In this document: piece by piece, positions 49,520 to 60,400 of the stretch
Layout of the letters: each line of letters starts with the position of its first letter
Numbering within the stretch: position 1 is the first letter of the stretch
NCBI GenBank assembly: GCA_009829735.1
Contig: CM020618.1
Span: forward strand, 17,593,346-17,657,345
Reading direction: 5' to 3'
DNA from: Pyropia yezoensis
Taxonomy: Eukaryota; Rhodophyta; Bangiophyceae; Bangiales; Bangiaceae
Length of the DNA: 64,000 nt
Program-made: the position numbers and the translations under genes
Notes under the pieces: generated by a model
The model's input: only the letters and a program-made list of their open reading frames with translations
Databases searched by the model: none
Told to the model about the DNA's origin: nothing

Positions 49520-50707
49520 CCGCAGTGGGTTGAGTCATATAGTCATCGTGAGAGGGCACGGCCATTACTATGGCCTTGTCCGGGGGCGGCGCAGTGTGGC
49601 GATCCACCCCCGGAGCATACGGGTATTCCCCGATGCCCAGCCCCTCTCGTAGTACCACACGGCCGTCGTGAAGTTCACGACCGACCAATACGATCTGGCG
49701 AAGTGCGCCATCGTCCTTGGGCCCGCGGGTGGGGCGGCGCAACTTGTGCTCGATGCTCTCCCACTCGATGAACTTGTGGAGACGGAGCATCTCCTCAAGT
49801 AGAGTGAGTTGTCCTGATGAGCACCCCTCAGCAACTAGCTGAGGGGTGAGCTGTTCCAAACCTTGGATAAGCCGAAGGGGAAGATGCAAGAGCATCCCCG
49901 CCGCTGGACACAAGACACCCAGGTCGACATGACCTCGAGGAGCCCCTGGGTTGCCAACATGGCCCACACCAGGTGATCCGGGCTAGCCGTCAACATGACG
50001 GAGCCTAAGTGGTCGAGCAACCGTGGTAGCAACGCAGGGAACCCGTAGGGGACCTCAACTTGAGGTCACCACTCGGGCTTCTTGGGGTAGTACTGCTCCT
50101 TACTAGCAGCGGACTGCTGCGGAAACTCAATTTGAGCCGAGGTCACCAAGTAGGGACCTCGCCGGAAGTCCTTCTCCATCCGCACATCAAAGTGATGAGT
50201 GTGCGGATCGGCCTCGTGAAGGTACGGGGGGCGAGTTGCCACCGCGTCCCAAGTAAAGGTCGGCAAGTCGCCGGGACCCGGGGTAGTTCCCCCGCGGTCC
50301 ACCATGGCCTTGGCCCGCTGTACGTCTTCGACTTCGTCATCGTCCAGGAAGACAAACTGGTCCGTCCTGAAGCCGGCAGGGAACCCGACCCTACGGGGAT
50401 ACTTCTCCCGTAGGCGGTCCCATGCCCGACTCATCGCTGTGCCAAGTCGGCCACAGCGAAGAACAGTCAGCCCCTCCTCATATAGAGGCCAAGCGGGGTA
50501 AAACCACCGCCCCAAGGCCTCACGTGGGATGACGCGGCCCGCCTCCGGGGGAGATCCCGCCGCCAACCCAAAGCCGGGTGACGCGGGAGTCCCATCCCCC
50601 GGGGCGACCGCGGAGCCCCCGCCGGAAGTCCCGGCGGGCGCTACACCGTAGGAGATGTCCTCCATACGTTCATCAAGAGAGTCAGTCTCCACCCCCGGGG
50701 TCACCAT
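49515..50707 (-). pseudogene. E3 antisense ORF, N-terminal and core part
   Basis: Minus-strand ORF whose probable start is the ATG at 50707 (MVTPGVETDSLDERMEDI), acidic like E1/E2 (REEMEDDAPVG). The frame is open upstream to 50878. It shows the same blocks as E1/E2 in the same order: DVRMEKDFRR against GVMADPFRTD; LGSVMLTA...VSCVQRRG against SGSVLAGR...LSVRRQG; and LLHLP, then L-x2-L and LH-x3-x-W, against LFHLP, L-x2-L and VH-x3-x-W. Damage: TGA at 50066-50068, a one-base frame change at the CCCC run 49896-49899, and the E2 insertion at 49514/49515. Function unknown. Confidence 0.75.
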
Positions 50708-51030
50708 GGCTCTCCCCAAGTTAGGGAGAGACGCCCTGGCTGCAGCTGCACGATACCCGCCTCGAGTTGAGGGGGGCTCGGATCGTGGGTAGATGGGTGG
50801 CCTCCCCAGCGTAGGGCGGCCCAGGGGAAGGTGAAGGGGATGTGTTGGTGATGGTGAAGTGAGAACCGGGGAGAGCAAGCTGCCAAGTGGGCAAGCTTGA
50901 GGAGAGAGGCCGTCAACGTGACCGCCTCCACGTCCACGTTACGTACCCTGGGGGACAGCAAGTCGCGCCCCCAACGCTGAGACGTGCGTTTACGCGCCCC
51001 GTCACAGGGCCGACCGGGTCGGTCGGAACT
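50708..51030 (-). other. Leader of the E3 antisense ORF
   Basis: About 320 bp between the antisense start and the 3' polypurine tract. The upstream frame is open to 50878, but no conserved protein sequence is seen before 50707. Confidence 0.4.
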
Positions 51031-51043
51031 GAGGAGAGGGGAG
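51031..51043 (+). promoter_or_regulatory. Polypurine tract of E3
   Basis: GAGGAGAGGGGAG directly before the 3' LTR. Confidence 0.7.
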
Positions 51044-51513
51044 TGTGGCAGTATTGACCCCCAGGTATGGGGGCATCACGTGCCATGCAAGGGGCGGCAG
51101 GCCACTAGCCTGACCCGTTCCTCCCCCTGCATTTGGGTCCATATTCCCTAAGTTTGGGATAGTTAGCTTAGTAGTAAATCCAACTTGGATTTGAGGGTTT
51201 TCTGCATTTATCGTCTTGAATTCTCGTGTGGCCCGGTGGGCAGGTGCTGGGCTGGGAGATTCTGAGCGGCGAGATTCTGAGGGGACCCTGGGGGGATAAG
51301 GGGAGGGACAGCGGGGCTTGGCCTTGCTTCCCCGTCACGACCAAGAAACTGTTGGACCACACACCATCTTCTTGTTTGTCAGTGGGGGGATTGCCCCACA
51401 ACAGGGATAGAATGTGTGCGACTTGCACTTCTTCCAGTTCCCCCCGACACGGGAGGCAGCCCTTGTACACCGCCCCAACTTGGGTGTCGCGTGTGCGAGA
51501 AGTTTTTGCCACA
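51044..51513 (+). repeat. E3 3' LTR
   Basis: 470 bp, TGTGGCA...TGCCACA. About 15 differences from 21666-22133, clustered in the last 130 bp. Confidence 0.93.
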
Positions 51514-52269
51514 GTGGGTGGTGGGGGGCGTCGAAAATGCCGCTGGTGGGTGGTGGGGGGCGTCGAAATATCGCGGTTTGGCCGACCAGTGCGCATCCAC
51601 GCTGGACCACCGTATGTGTGGCGACACAGGCGGAAGCGTGGTTGGTAAATGCTCCAACTGTCGATGCCATGTCGGATGGCACCAAAGCTGCTGGCCTCAG
51701 CTCATGCACGGGGAGGCAGCGCGACGCGGCGTGCGAATTCCGGTTTTCAAGCAAAAACCGGAATTTGCCCTCTGCACCGCGGTGCGTGTCGGTCCAAGAC
51801 GCCGCGTTCTGTGCAAATGCCTTCTGAATATCGTCTCTGTCCGTGGCCACTCCAAAATCAGCCGACCCACGATGCCGCTGGTGGGTGGTGGGGGGCGTCG
51901 AAAATGCCGCTGGTGGGTGGTGGGGGGCGTCGAAATAACCCGGGTTGGCCGACCAATGCGCATCCACGCTGGACCACCGTATGTGTGGCGACACAGGCGG
52001 AAGTGTGGGTGGCGAATGCTCCAACTATCGATGCCATGTCCGATGGCACCAAAGCTGCTGGCCTCAGTTCATGCACGGGGGGCCAGCGCGACGCGGCGTG
52101 CGAATTCCGATTTTCAATCAAAACCGGAATTTGCCCTCTGCACCGCGGTGCGTGTCGGTCAAAGACGCCTTTTTCAGTGAAAATGCTTTCTGAATATCGT
52201 CTCTGTCCGTGGCCACTCCAAATTCAGCCGCCACACGATGCCGCTGGTGGGTGGTGGGGGGCGTCGAAA
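51514..52269 (+). repeat. 366-bp tandem repeat, two units and a stub
   Basis: Units 51514-51880 and 51881-52246 and a stub from 52247; the left flank of E3 (21403-21665) is a further partial unit. Each unit opens with a G-rich 32-bp segment (GTGGGTGGTGGGGGGCGTCG then AAAATGCCGCTG) itself doubled, and contains an imperfect hairpin around GAATTCC...CCGGAATTT. A minus frame stays open through parts of the array, but I regard that as composition. Confidence 0.9.
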
Positions 52270-52560
52270 AAATGAAAAGATGCTCCACGACGACATGTAC
52301 GATCAGTTTTTTTTTTGCTGTATCTCTGTAAGAAGTGCCCCAGATGGCTGCCCTGATATGTAAACGAGAGTTGTGAAAAACTGGTGTACCGCCCCAATTG
52401 AGGGTGCATTTCTTCCTCAGCAAGCAGGCATTGCCCGCAGAAACGGGCAAGACGGTCGGACTTCTGAGGTGCTTCCGAGTCCGCTAATATGTATTTCGAG
52501 AAAAACGCAGCCTGGGAACCTTCTCTCATATGCGAGTTGTGAAAAACTGGTGTCAGACGG
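52270..52560. other. Unassigned DNA right of the tandem repeat
   Basis: Contains GAGTTGTGAAAAACTGGTGT twice (52369-52388 and about 52534-52553). No gene recognised. Confidence 0.4.
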
Positions 52561-52700
52561 ATAAACGGCCAGGAAAAAAAAGACGGTATCGCGTCCTTCA
52601 CGGTGCGTGCTCCCAGACGATCCAGCCTGGCAGCCCGTGCGCGCACGCGCGCGGGTGTGCGCTGGCGCGGGCCCAATTCGCACGCGCGCCAGCGCCTGCG
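52561..52700 (+). repeat. 140-bp dispersed repeat, copy 1
   Basis: Begins ATAAACGGCCAGG and ends GCGCGCCAGCGCCTG. The 3' part can fold: GCGCTGGCGCG pairs with CGCGCCAGCGC across about 20 bases. Direct repeat of 53375-53514. Confidence 0.8.
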
Positions 52701-53374
52701 CAGTGCTAGTTAAAATAAAACCGCCGTCTCGGAAATTGTAAAATCGATGTTCTGGTGTTGTGCGCATCGTTGCGATCCCTCCCACAACATCATTCCGCCC
52801 GTTTTTCCGCACTTTTTTTTCTACAAAAGCGTGTGCAGCCGTGGCGGGGTCGCCGTTGCGAGCCTCCACCAGTGGGGGTGAAGCACAGCGGTCTGTGCTC
52901 CAGGATGGAACCACTACCACAAGTAGCGGTGACCCCGAAGAATGTACACAAGCGCTTCCAGAAGGGGAGAGGCCAGTGGTGCGCAACGGTTTGCTGGAGA
53001 GTCTGCTCAGATCAACATGCATTGCGGAGGGCAGTGTGCTTCATGCGCATCTTGCCTCCCCGCGGTGGCTACTAAGCTCACTTATTGAATTTTGAGCGGG
53101 TTCTCTGCCGGCTCATTGGATGCCGCCACGCAACTATAACCATCCTACCAAACACTTTTTGGCAAACAGGCTGCCCACGAGATGCGGAGCGCATTGTTGA
53201 CGCGCCCTCATCGCTTGCTGAGCTTCGGATTCGCAAAGAGACCTCCGCAAGCTGTCAACAAGACAACGCACCGAATCGGGTGTTGCGGGCGACGGTTGGA
53301 TAAGGGGCACTGCGCTGGGCGTGGGCTGGCGCGTTGGATCACCTCATGATGCGGGGCGGTGACGGCAAGGGCTA
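52701..53374. other. Unassigned DNA between the 140-bp repeats
   Basis: Several frames of 60-110 codons on both strands; none matches a family I know. No RNA gene seen. Confidence 0.4.
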
Positions 53375-53514
53375 ATAAACGGCCAGGGAAAACAAAAGAC
53401 GTCAGCACGTCCAATACGGTACGTGCTCGCTGACGATCCAGCCTGGCGCACCGTGCGCGCACGCACGCGGGTGTGCGCTGGCGCGGGCCAAATCCATACG
53501 CGCGCCAGCGCCTG
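53375..53514 (+). repeat. 140-bp dispersed repeat, copy 2
   Basis: Same start and end as copy 1 with scattered substitutions; the GCGCTGGCGCG / CGCGCCAGCGC hairpin is kept. A further single arm, TGTGCGCTGGCGCG, occurs at 53859. Confidence 0.8.
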
Positions 53515-54414
53515 GGTTTTGGCTACCCTACCGCCGCGCCAGTGGCAAGGGACAGGGACACGCACGGCGGGAGCTCGTTTCATGCGTGTACCAGCTGTAC
53601 CGTACATACCGACCACCCATGGGGAGGACCCTGGTGCCTGCCTTGCCTGTCGACTTCTGGCGCGGAGGGATCGCCGCACAGACGGCACCTTCTGGAATCT
53701 CCCGCTTGGGGCAGCTGCACTGGCTGCCCGCCCACGCGCCCGGACGGCCGTAAGAACAGGAAGGCAGAAAGCAGAGCCGCAGCGGTGGCGGGGGGCCCCT
53801 TTATTCATGGGCGTTTACAGTAGCCACCTGCGGGCGGCCGTCCAATCCCGGGCCTGACTGTGCGCTGGCGCGCTCCCGCGCGGCACGCAGAGTTGGCAGG
53901 GGCCCCGGCTGAACGCACGGGCTGGCTGCTGTGCTCGCCGGCCCGACGAAGCGCGGCGGGGCGACAGCTCATAATCCTAAGTCACGTCCATACGGCTGCA
54001 CCTCGCGTCTGCGTCCCAGCCAGACCTTGCCGGTTCCTTCAGGCCGAAAGTGGCGCGGCCCCGGCCCCCACCTACCCCCGCACGCGGACGCGCCTATGTG
54101 GGGTGTGCGAGTGTGCGCCATCCGCGGGGTTTGCGAGCGTGCCCCGATCGCGAGGGGAGGATGTCCGTCGGTACTTGAAGGCTGCCACGACGGTGACTCG
54201 ACGGGCGGGGTCCTCCCGCTGCCCACCATCCCCATAGCGACCGTTTGGCCTGCCGCTTCCCACTCAGCGACCGCCAAGCGATCGTCGACGTTGCCCGCCC
54301 GTCACCGCACGAGGAGGACGCGCCGCGCTGTCGCGGACCCCTTCTCCCCCTCCGAGACACTACAGCCGGTGCCCTCGTTCAAGCCGCCCCGCTCCTCGCT
54401 TCTTTTTCGAAGCC
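53515..54414. other. GC-rich region upstream of the protease gene
   Basis: Open in several frames without recognisable protein. Would contain the protease promoter; no clear TATA box is seen in the last 200 bp. Confidence 0.4.
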
Positions 54415-55965
54415 ATGACGGCGGGGCGTCCTTGCCCGCGCCGCGCCTTGGCGGTGTCAGGTCGCTCGGCGGTGTTGGCGGCCGCCGCGGCCGCGGCCGC
54501 GGCGGCAGTCTTGGCGCTATTGGTGTGCCCCCTGGTGGTGGTGGCGGCAGGCGTCCCCGCGGTGGCGCACCCTTCCGGCGGTGCTCCCGCCCTGGGCGTG
54601 TCGGCCCGCTTTACCCGCGAGGTCGTTGACACGTGCGCGGGGATTGTCACCCGCGGCCCCGTGCAGTGCCCATGTGACTTCTCGATGGAGGTGCGCACAC
54701 CCGGGCTCATCGACAGCGTCGCCTGGGAACTGCAGGCAACGGCCCAGCGCAACGGAAAAGAGGTGGAGGTGCTGCGTGTGTCAAGGGTGGCCGCAACCCA
54801 GCCGGCGCGCGACACCGACACACCAGGTGAGTACACGTCGGGTGTTGTGTACCGATCCATCTCAGAGGCCGCGGCCGTGTCGTTTCGCTTGTCGCTCGTC
54901 GCGGAGTCCCTGGCAGCCGAGTGCAAGAACGCGTTGGTCCGGGTGGGGATGGAGCCCAAGCCCGATGCCTGTCCCGTGCGCAACGTGTCCCCGGGGGGAA
55001 AGGGGGGCAACGGCGAGAGCACCCCGCCCACGGGGCCCGCGACAAGGGTGCTGGCACGGGTGGGGGGGGGGGTTCTTGACACGCATGTCCTCGGCGCCCA
55101 TGCCCCCGCCGCTGCCCCCGTTGCCCGCGTCGTAGGCGGTCGCCCCGTGCGGACGCCCGCTGAGCAGTCGCTGCTCGCGCGTGTGCTTGGGCCGACTGGC
55201 ACGTGTACGGGGAGCTTCCTCCCGCCGCACCACGTGGTCACCGCCGCGCATTGCGACGTATCCCTTGGTACCACTGTCCAGGTGTTTCCACGCGCCAGGG
55301 GCCGCGGCGCGCCGGGTGTTATCAACATGACAGTCGCGACCGCCGCAAATCACCCGCGCTATGTCTCCCGACCGCGCCCGCTGCACGACGTGGCCGTCCT
55401 GACACTCCGCCCACCGACAGATCGTGCGGCAGACGTCATCGCCGCCGCCCCGTGGCCGCGGCTCCGCCTCAACGGCGACGCCGACGTGCCCGCCGCGGGC
55501 GACGCGGTGCGGACGGCGGGCTTCGGCCTGGTCGTAGACGCGGGGCCTTTCTCTGACGGGCCACTGTTCGTCGACCAGCCGGCGCTGACGCCCGCCCAGG
55601 CGGCCGCGTACCAGCGGGACGTGGAAGAGCCCGTCGACTATCCCGACGGCCGCGACGGGCCCATTCCTCCCGAGGAGCGGCTGGACCACCCCGCCGTCCT
55701 ATGCACCGCCGTCTGGAGAGGCGATTGCTCTGCGTGCCAAGGCGACAGCGGCGGGCCCGTCTACCATGTGGTGCCGCCGTCCAGGGCGGGCCGTGGCGCG
55801 CCCACGTACGTGCAGGTGGGCATCACCAGCTACGGCCGGGGCTGCGGCGTCCCCGACACGATCGACGTCACCGCCCGCGTGGCCACCTTGAAGGGCTGGA
55901 TTGACTGGCAGATGCGCGCCGCGCCGGGCGGGACTGCCGGCGCCGAGCCGGCAACGCAGTCGTGA
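54415..55965 (+). CDS. Secreted or membrane-anchored S1-fold serine protease (516 aa)
   Basis: Intron-free in this reading. Start at ATG 54415. Residues 17-50 are an Ala/Leu/Val-rich hydrophobic stretch, a signal peptide or anchor. Residues 65-185 form a Cys-containing N-terminal domain I cannot assign. Then comes the chymotrypsin-fold domain: probable activation site RVVGG (cleavage after Arg238), His279 in VVTAAHC, Asp325 in LHDVAVL, Ser445 in CQGDSGGPV. Asp444 and the last cysteine pairs are present. The specificity-pocket position six residues before the serine is Ser439, where trypsins have Asp, which points to chymotrypsin-like preference and not to cutting after Lys/Arg. Hydrolyses peptide bonds, most likely outside the cell or in the endomembrane system. 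It stands alone among repeats; substrate unknown. Confidence 0.88.
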   Translation: MTAGRPCPRRALAVSGRSAVLAAAAAAAAAAVLALLVCPLVVVAAGVPAVAHPSGGAPALGVSARFTREVVDTCAGIVTRGPVQCPCDFSMEVRTPGLIDSVAWELQATAQRNGKEVEVLRVSRVAATQPARDTDTPGEYTSGVVYRSISEAAAVSFRLSLVAESLAAECKNALVRVGMEPKPDACPVRNVSPGGKGGNGESTPPTGPATRVLARVGGGVLDTHVLGAHAPAAAPVARVVGGRPVRTPAEQSLLARVLGPTGTCTGSFLPPHHVVTAAHCDVSLGTTVQVFPRARGRGAPGVINMTVATAANHPRYVSRPRPLHDVAVLTLRPPTDRAADVIAAAPWPRLRLNGDADVPAAGDAVRTAGFGLVVDAGPFSDGPLFVDQPALTPAQAAAYQRDVEEPVDYPDGRDGPIPPEERLDHPAVLCTAVWRGDCSACQGDSGGPVYHVVPPSRAGRGAPTYVQVGITSYGRGCGVPDTIDVTARVATLKGWIDWQMRAAPGGTAGAEPATQS

Positions 55966-57239
55966 AGTCCCGGATGCATCCGCGCGAGGCCGTTGCGGGG
56001 GGGCTCGCACTGTTGCCGCCGCTGCCCGCGAGGGAGGGTTCGGAGGGGAGTGTCATTGACACGGGGGAACACCGGGCGAGAAAGGGGAACACCGCACGAG
56101 GTGCACTCCAGGCCTCGTCAAGGGTGCAGCAGATTGGAATTTGCGTATTGAAATTGGGGGAAAACTGCTTCAGAGCACAAAATATTGTCAAGGAATTAGA
56201 AAGACCCGTCTCACGCCGATCCCCTCGAAACCGACCCGCAGCCAACACCCCCAAACCTCGCCGCTGGTGTCCCCTTGCAGCGGGGCTGCCAAAAAAAGTC
56301 TGTTGTAATAACACAGGCCTGCTGAAGAGGAATCGCTTGCAAAGCGTACGGCTGTGCACAACGCCCCACGCGCTACTGGAGGGATTTACTTGGCGATGGG
56401 CCCCGACTCGCCCTGGCTCTGAAGATGCAACTAAGGCTCGATCAACATTAACATTAAGAATTGATTTGCACGAGGTCGGTGCATCTTGACGTCAAAGGCT
56501 TCCTGTCCCGTAAGCGACCTAAAAGAAGTGTCTTTTTCATCAATGAGGGGGATTACAGTTCCAAATCTCGGTTCTACAACCCTTTGAGGGGGGTTGCAAG
56601 TGCGCTCCCAGGAAGCGATGACGGATCTCAGGGGCGCTACCTAGAAGAGTCTTCGCCCACCTCACGCGCTGGCAAAACAGGGACACGATGCACAGCCCTC
56701 AGAAAGGGTATTACAGGCATATCGAAATAAGGGTATCCGCAGTTTCTGAAGAGAGAAAACTGCAACTGATGTGCGTCGTACAGCGGAAGAATGTCTCAGT
56801 CAAGTCATATGGCCTTCATGCGGGTAAAACAGGCTCCCATATTCTCAAACAGCTCCGCATCATCTAGGTGCCTTAGAGACTGTGCGCTGAAGGACGAGAG
56901 TGCGCACGGGTCGCGCCATGTGTACCTCCTGAGGCACAAGGGGCCAAAATTGACTTACATTTCACTAAACGCACTTTCAAGAGTAAAGAAAGTGCGCGTC
57001 CCCGCAAATGTGTATCTGTGACTCGTAGAAGGCGTGGTTTTTTACTGAATCGTGCGTACGAGGCGCTAGGACGAAAAACCGCAGAATCAGTTTGTATGCT
57101 AATGACATGACTGAAATTCTAGTGAACGCCCCGTAGTGGGTACGAAGTTCCCGCTGAGGCCGCGACGCTTCCGACAAATTTTCTCACGCATGAAAACGTG
57201 CGGGTCAACCGAACCACATGAACACTACGAAAGAAAAAA
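55966..57239. other. Intergenic DNA downstream of the protease
   Basis: Composition shifts from GC-rich to about balanced near 56130. Short frames only; nothing recognised. Confidence 0.4.
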
Positions 57240-57480
57240 GGATGACACAAGTGGTTCCACCATGATCTCCCGGCTAGAGCTCCTGACCGTAAAGAACGTC
57301 AGGATTCTGAGAAGAAATAGTGCGAAGAGTTGCGGCGGCTGTTGTTGGCCTGACATATGACCACAAGATTATATTGCAAAGCGGCTGATAGCAATGTCTA
57401 AACATTTCTGTTCAGGCAAGACAGAACGGTTAACAATTGACCTAAAAAACCTTAATGTGACATTGTCATCAGGGCTGTTC
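57240..57480 (+). repeat. MITE-like repeat, internal partial copy
   Basis: Diverged direct repeat of 62235-62440. Shared blocks include GACACAAGTGGTT, GCTCCTGACCGTAAAG, AGAAATAGTG, GTTGCGGC, GACCACA and GGCTGATAGC in the same order. Confidence 0.6.
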
Positions 57481-60400
57481 AAGGGCATCAGATTTCGCCA
57501 TGTGTATCGTATCGGAGGGTCTCACGTCACGGAGTGTATGAAGCTGACAGTGGACCGTGGCTGAGCCAAGTGTACGAAGCGGAGAGGGAAACACCAGCGT
57601 ATTGCCCAAGGGTATATACCCTTGCTCCAGATTAGGCGTACGTATGACAAAGCACGGACCATCCGAGTGTATTGATACCGGTAAGGACGACTGACTTCAT
57701 CAAAGAAGACGGGAGTATGGTGAAAAAACCACAGTGGAACGCATCGAGCCAGCCGTTTCCGATGAGCAGTGCGCAATCTGATGCCTACAGCCAATCAGAA
57801 GCCTTGCATAATGAGAAACAACGGCGTTCTTTGTACTCCTCTGGGTCATAACAGTACAATGTTGGGGTAACTACGCAAGTTAATGTGGTCAGTGGGCACG
57901 TTGGTATTTTATTGTGTACTTTCTTAATACCCTTGGGAATCTAGGGAAGTGTATTACAGATGCTCTTGGATACCCACTTCCCACCAAAGAGAGTATATGC
58001 CCTCTGAACGGAATTCCGCCATGTGTATCGTGTATACCCTTGATTTGATACATGCGTAGTACCCTTGGCCAGATAGCCTTGAACAGCCCTGATTGTCATT
58101 CGACCAATTCTGACATCTTTCGCGATCAAATGACGCTGAGACAGGCACTGCCACCCACGTGAGCATTCATTCTTCCCTCTATTTGACATGGAATATTTTT
58201 AATCAGACCTATGGGCGCATTTGGTCGCCATGAGAGTTGTCGAACGGCGTTCCTTAGTTCTAGATAGTACCTCAACACGTATCATGAAAACATGAGTATT
58301 CGTTTGAAGTTAATTGTGGCATCCGTTGCCGGGTGCCTCACCTGACTGGCTACCATTGCCTTCATCGCCGTTTGACTGACCCAAGCCGAACGATTTGTAC
58401 AGTCATGCGCCCCATATGATCGACTTTTGCTAAGAACATCTTCAAAGACTTGGCGCAGTGATATTGGTGGCGTTCTCTTTTTCGCGCCCGAGTAACTCAT
58501 TTTTCGTTCTTCAGACGACGCACCTTAACCACGTGCTTATTTATATGGTCCTTCTCCTATTTCCCTTCCTCTTCGCGATCTCTCATTAACATCTCTACCG
58601 AAAGCCAAATGTCACATAGGCTCCTACAGACAGCGGTTCCTTTTTTCTCCGTCGAGCGCGAAGTTTTAGGCGAATGAATCTTCATTCGCTCGTCGTTGGG
58701 GCTCCTCTTGGCCACGAGCACTGCAGAGTTCACGAACGTCATGGGCCTGTATCTCCGCTCTCGGTTGCACCACAGTATTCCATCCCTCCTCTAGACTTGA
58801 GCACCACAGTTGTGGTTACGCAACCATCCAATGTTCGTATTGACAGCCCATCAGAGCAGTGTACGGCTGTTCCAAACGAAACAGACCGCACGAAGTGTCC
58901 AAATACACGGGGAGCATTTCCGAGAAGTGCTGCAAAAAAAAATTGCAAGGTGTACTGAAACTTTATTGGCTGGCAGTACAAAACTATCGACGGAGGAAGC
59001 GCCTTGCGAAATGTTTGGGAGGACGTTTTGGATTGACATTGAGAAAACATTTGGTACGGCTTTGAAACAATCGGGAGACATGGCGACGAGACAAAACATT
59101 GTTATTCGCAGAATTCCTTTTTTGTGTCGTCAAGCACGATGCTGCGTGGGGCTGTGTGCATCGGACTTCTTTTTCGCCAGGGCGCTCGATCGGGGCGCTA
59201 AAAAGCACCTGGCTTGCGCCCCGATATTCGTCATCGGGCCCTGAAATCGCCCGTACGGCCCTCTACGAACTTTGGATGCTGAACACCATTTACAACGGTA
59301 GTACCGCAAGCCGGATGGTCAAGTAGATAGTTTTGGTCGCGTGCCGCTTCTACTTGCGTTTTGGTCCCCCGCTGACCGCTTCGACTTCGAAAAAATCCAG
59401 CTCGGTCACTTGACATAGTAAACATTTGAGCGCGCCGGAATAGCGCCCGCAGAGCCAGGGCGAGTCGGGGCGCATCACGCCCTATTCGTGCTCTCGCATC
59501 GCCCAAAAACACCCTCCAAAAGCGCCTTCGGCGCTTTCCACAGCCCTATTCCCGCGCATGACGAGGACGGGGATGCGAGCATGAGGATCAATCGTTTGAC
59601 ATTCGATTCAGCGTGTGGCTGATTCTGGGCTCGCCCGAGATGTAAGCATATGCCGGAGCAAGTGTGGAACAACTGAGAGAGAGCATACTTTACGAATAAC
59701 ATCCGTCGACTATCAACGAATGTGAATGTCAGGATGACTTCATTGTTGTCCCGGCTTCCGAAGACGAGATGTCTTGAGGACTCCTGCTCGGTCGATTTCA
59801 TTTTTCAGAAGCGGGGACGAAACGCTGTGCCCCAGATAGAACCACATCATGCAAGTACGAAGGTCTCCTGTCGCCGCACGTGTGTTTTTGGCAGTCTTGA
59901 TGATTCTATTGCCAGAAGCTGAGAAGGCACACCCAATTGCTCGCATTAATGGACGGTACTGTGCCTTGAGATGCACTAATTCGGCAAGGGTGGGACACAT
60001 CCGGGCTTACTTCGTGCTCTGTGTGTGCTCGAGCCCAGCCGCTCCGTGTAACGGGCGAAACATCCTTGCTTGCTAATGTGACTTACGCGCACTTTTCTGT
60101 TGCGATCCCGCAATAGTTCTCGAGACATCCTCTAACGCGATGTTGCGGGGTTTTTATGGCGTCAGGGGGCGGGGCGGGAAGAGCGCGGGGGGACGGGGTA
60201 GGGCTGCCTAACGTGCGTGGGGTGCGATTGTTAAAATCAAATCTGGCACTCTTTTTATAAGCGCTGTTCGAGAGCAACGCGCCCTCGTGCCCAACGGGTC
60301 CTGAAGCGCCTGAGGCGCGATCACTATTTGCTTTCTGGCTTTTCCTGGCGTGGAGCTCGCTTTCGCAAATTGGCGGCCGCATCACCCCGACGGCTGCAGC

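Larger units (their letters stand above)
21666..51513 (+). mobile_element. E3: decayed Ty3/gypsy chromovirus, host of E2
   Basis: LTRs of 468 and 470 bp (TGTGGCA...TGCCACA) with GTGGG duplications. Internal order on the plus strand: primer-binding site, gag, protease, RT-RNase H, integrase with chromodomain, then an antisense ORF on the minus strand and a polypurine tract. E2 is inserted in the antisense ORF (28445-49514). Without E2 and its duplicated 5 bp, E3 is about 8.77 kb. The LTRs differ at roughly 15 positions by eye, and gag-pol has four TAG stops and at least two frame breaks, so it is older than E2 and inactive. Confidence 0.93.

Noticed and set aside
51335..52024. 229-codon minus frame across the 366-bp repeats
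   Set aside because: It starts inside the E3 LTR and follows the repeat period; variation between units does not favour synonymous sites.
51514..52269. CRISPR-like array
   Set aside because: Units are 366 bp and wholly repeated, without unique spacers, and the setting is eukaryotic.
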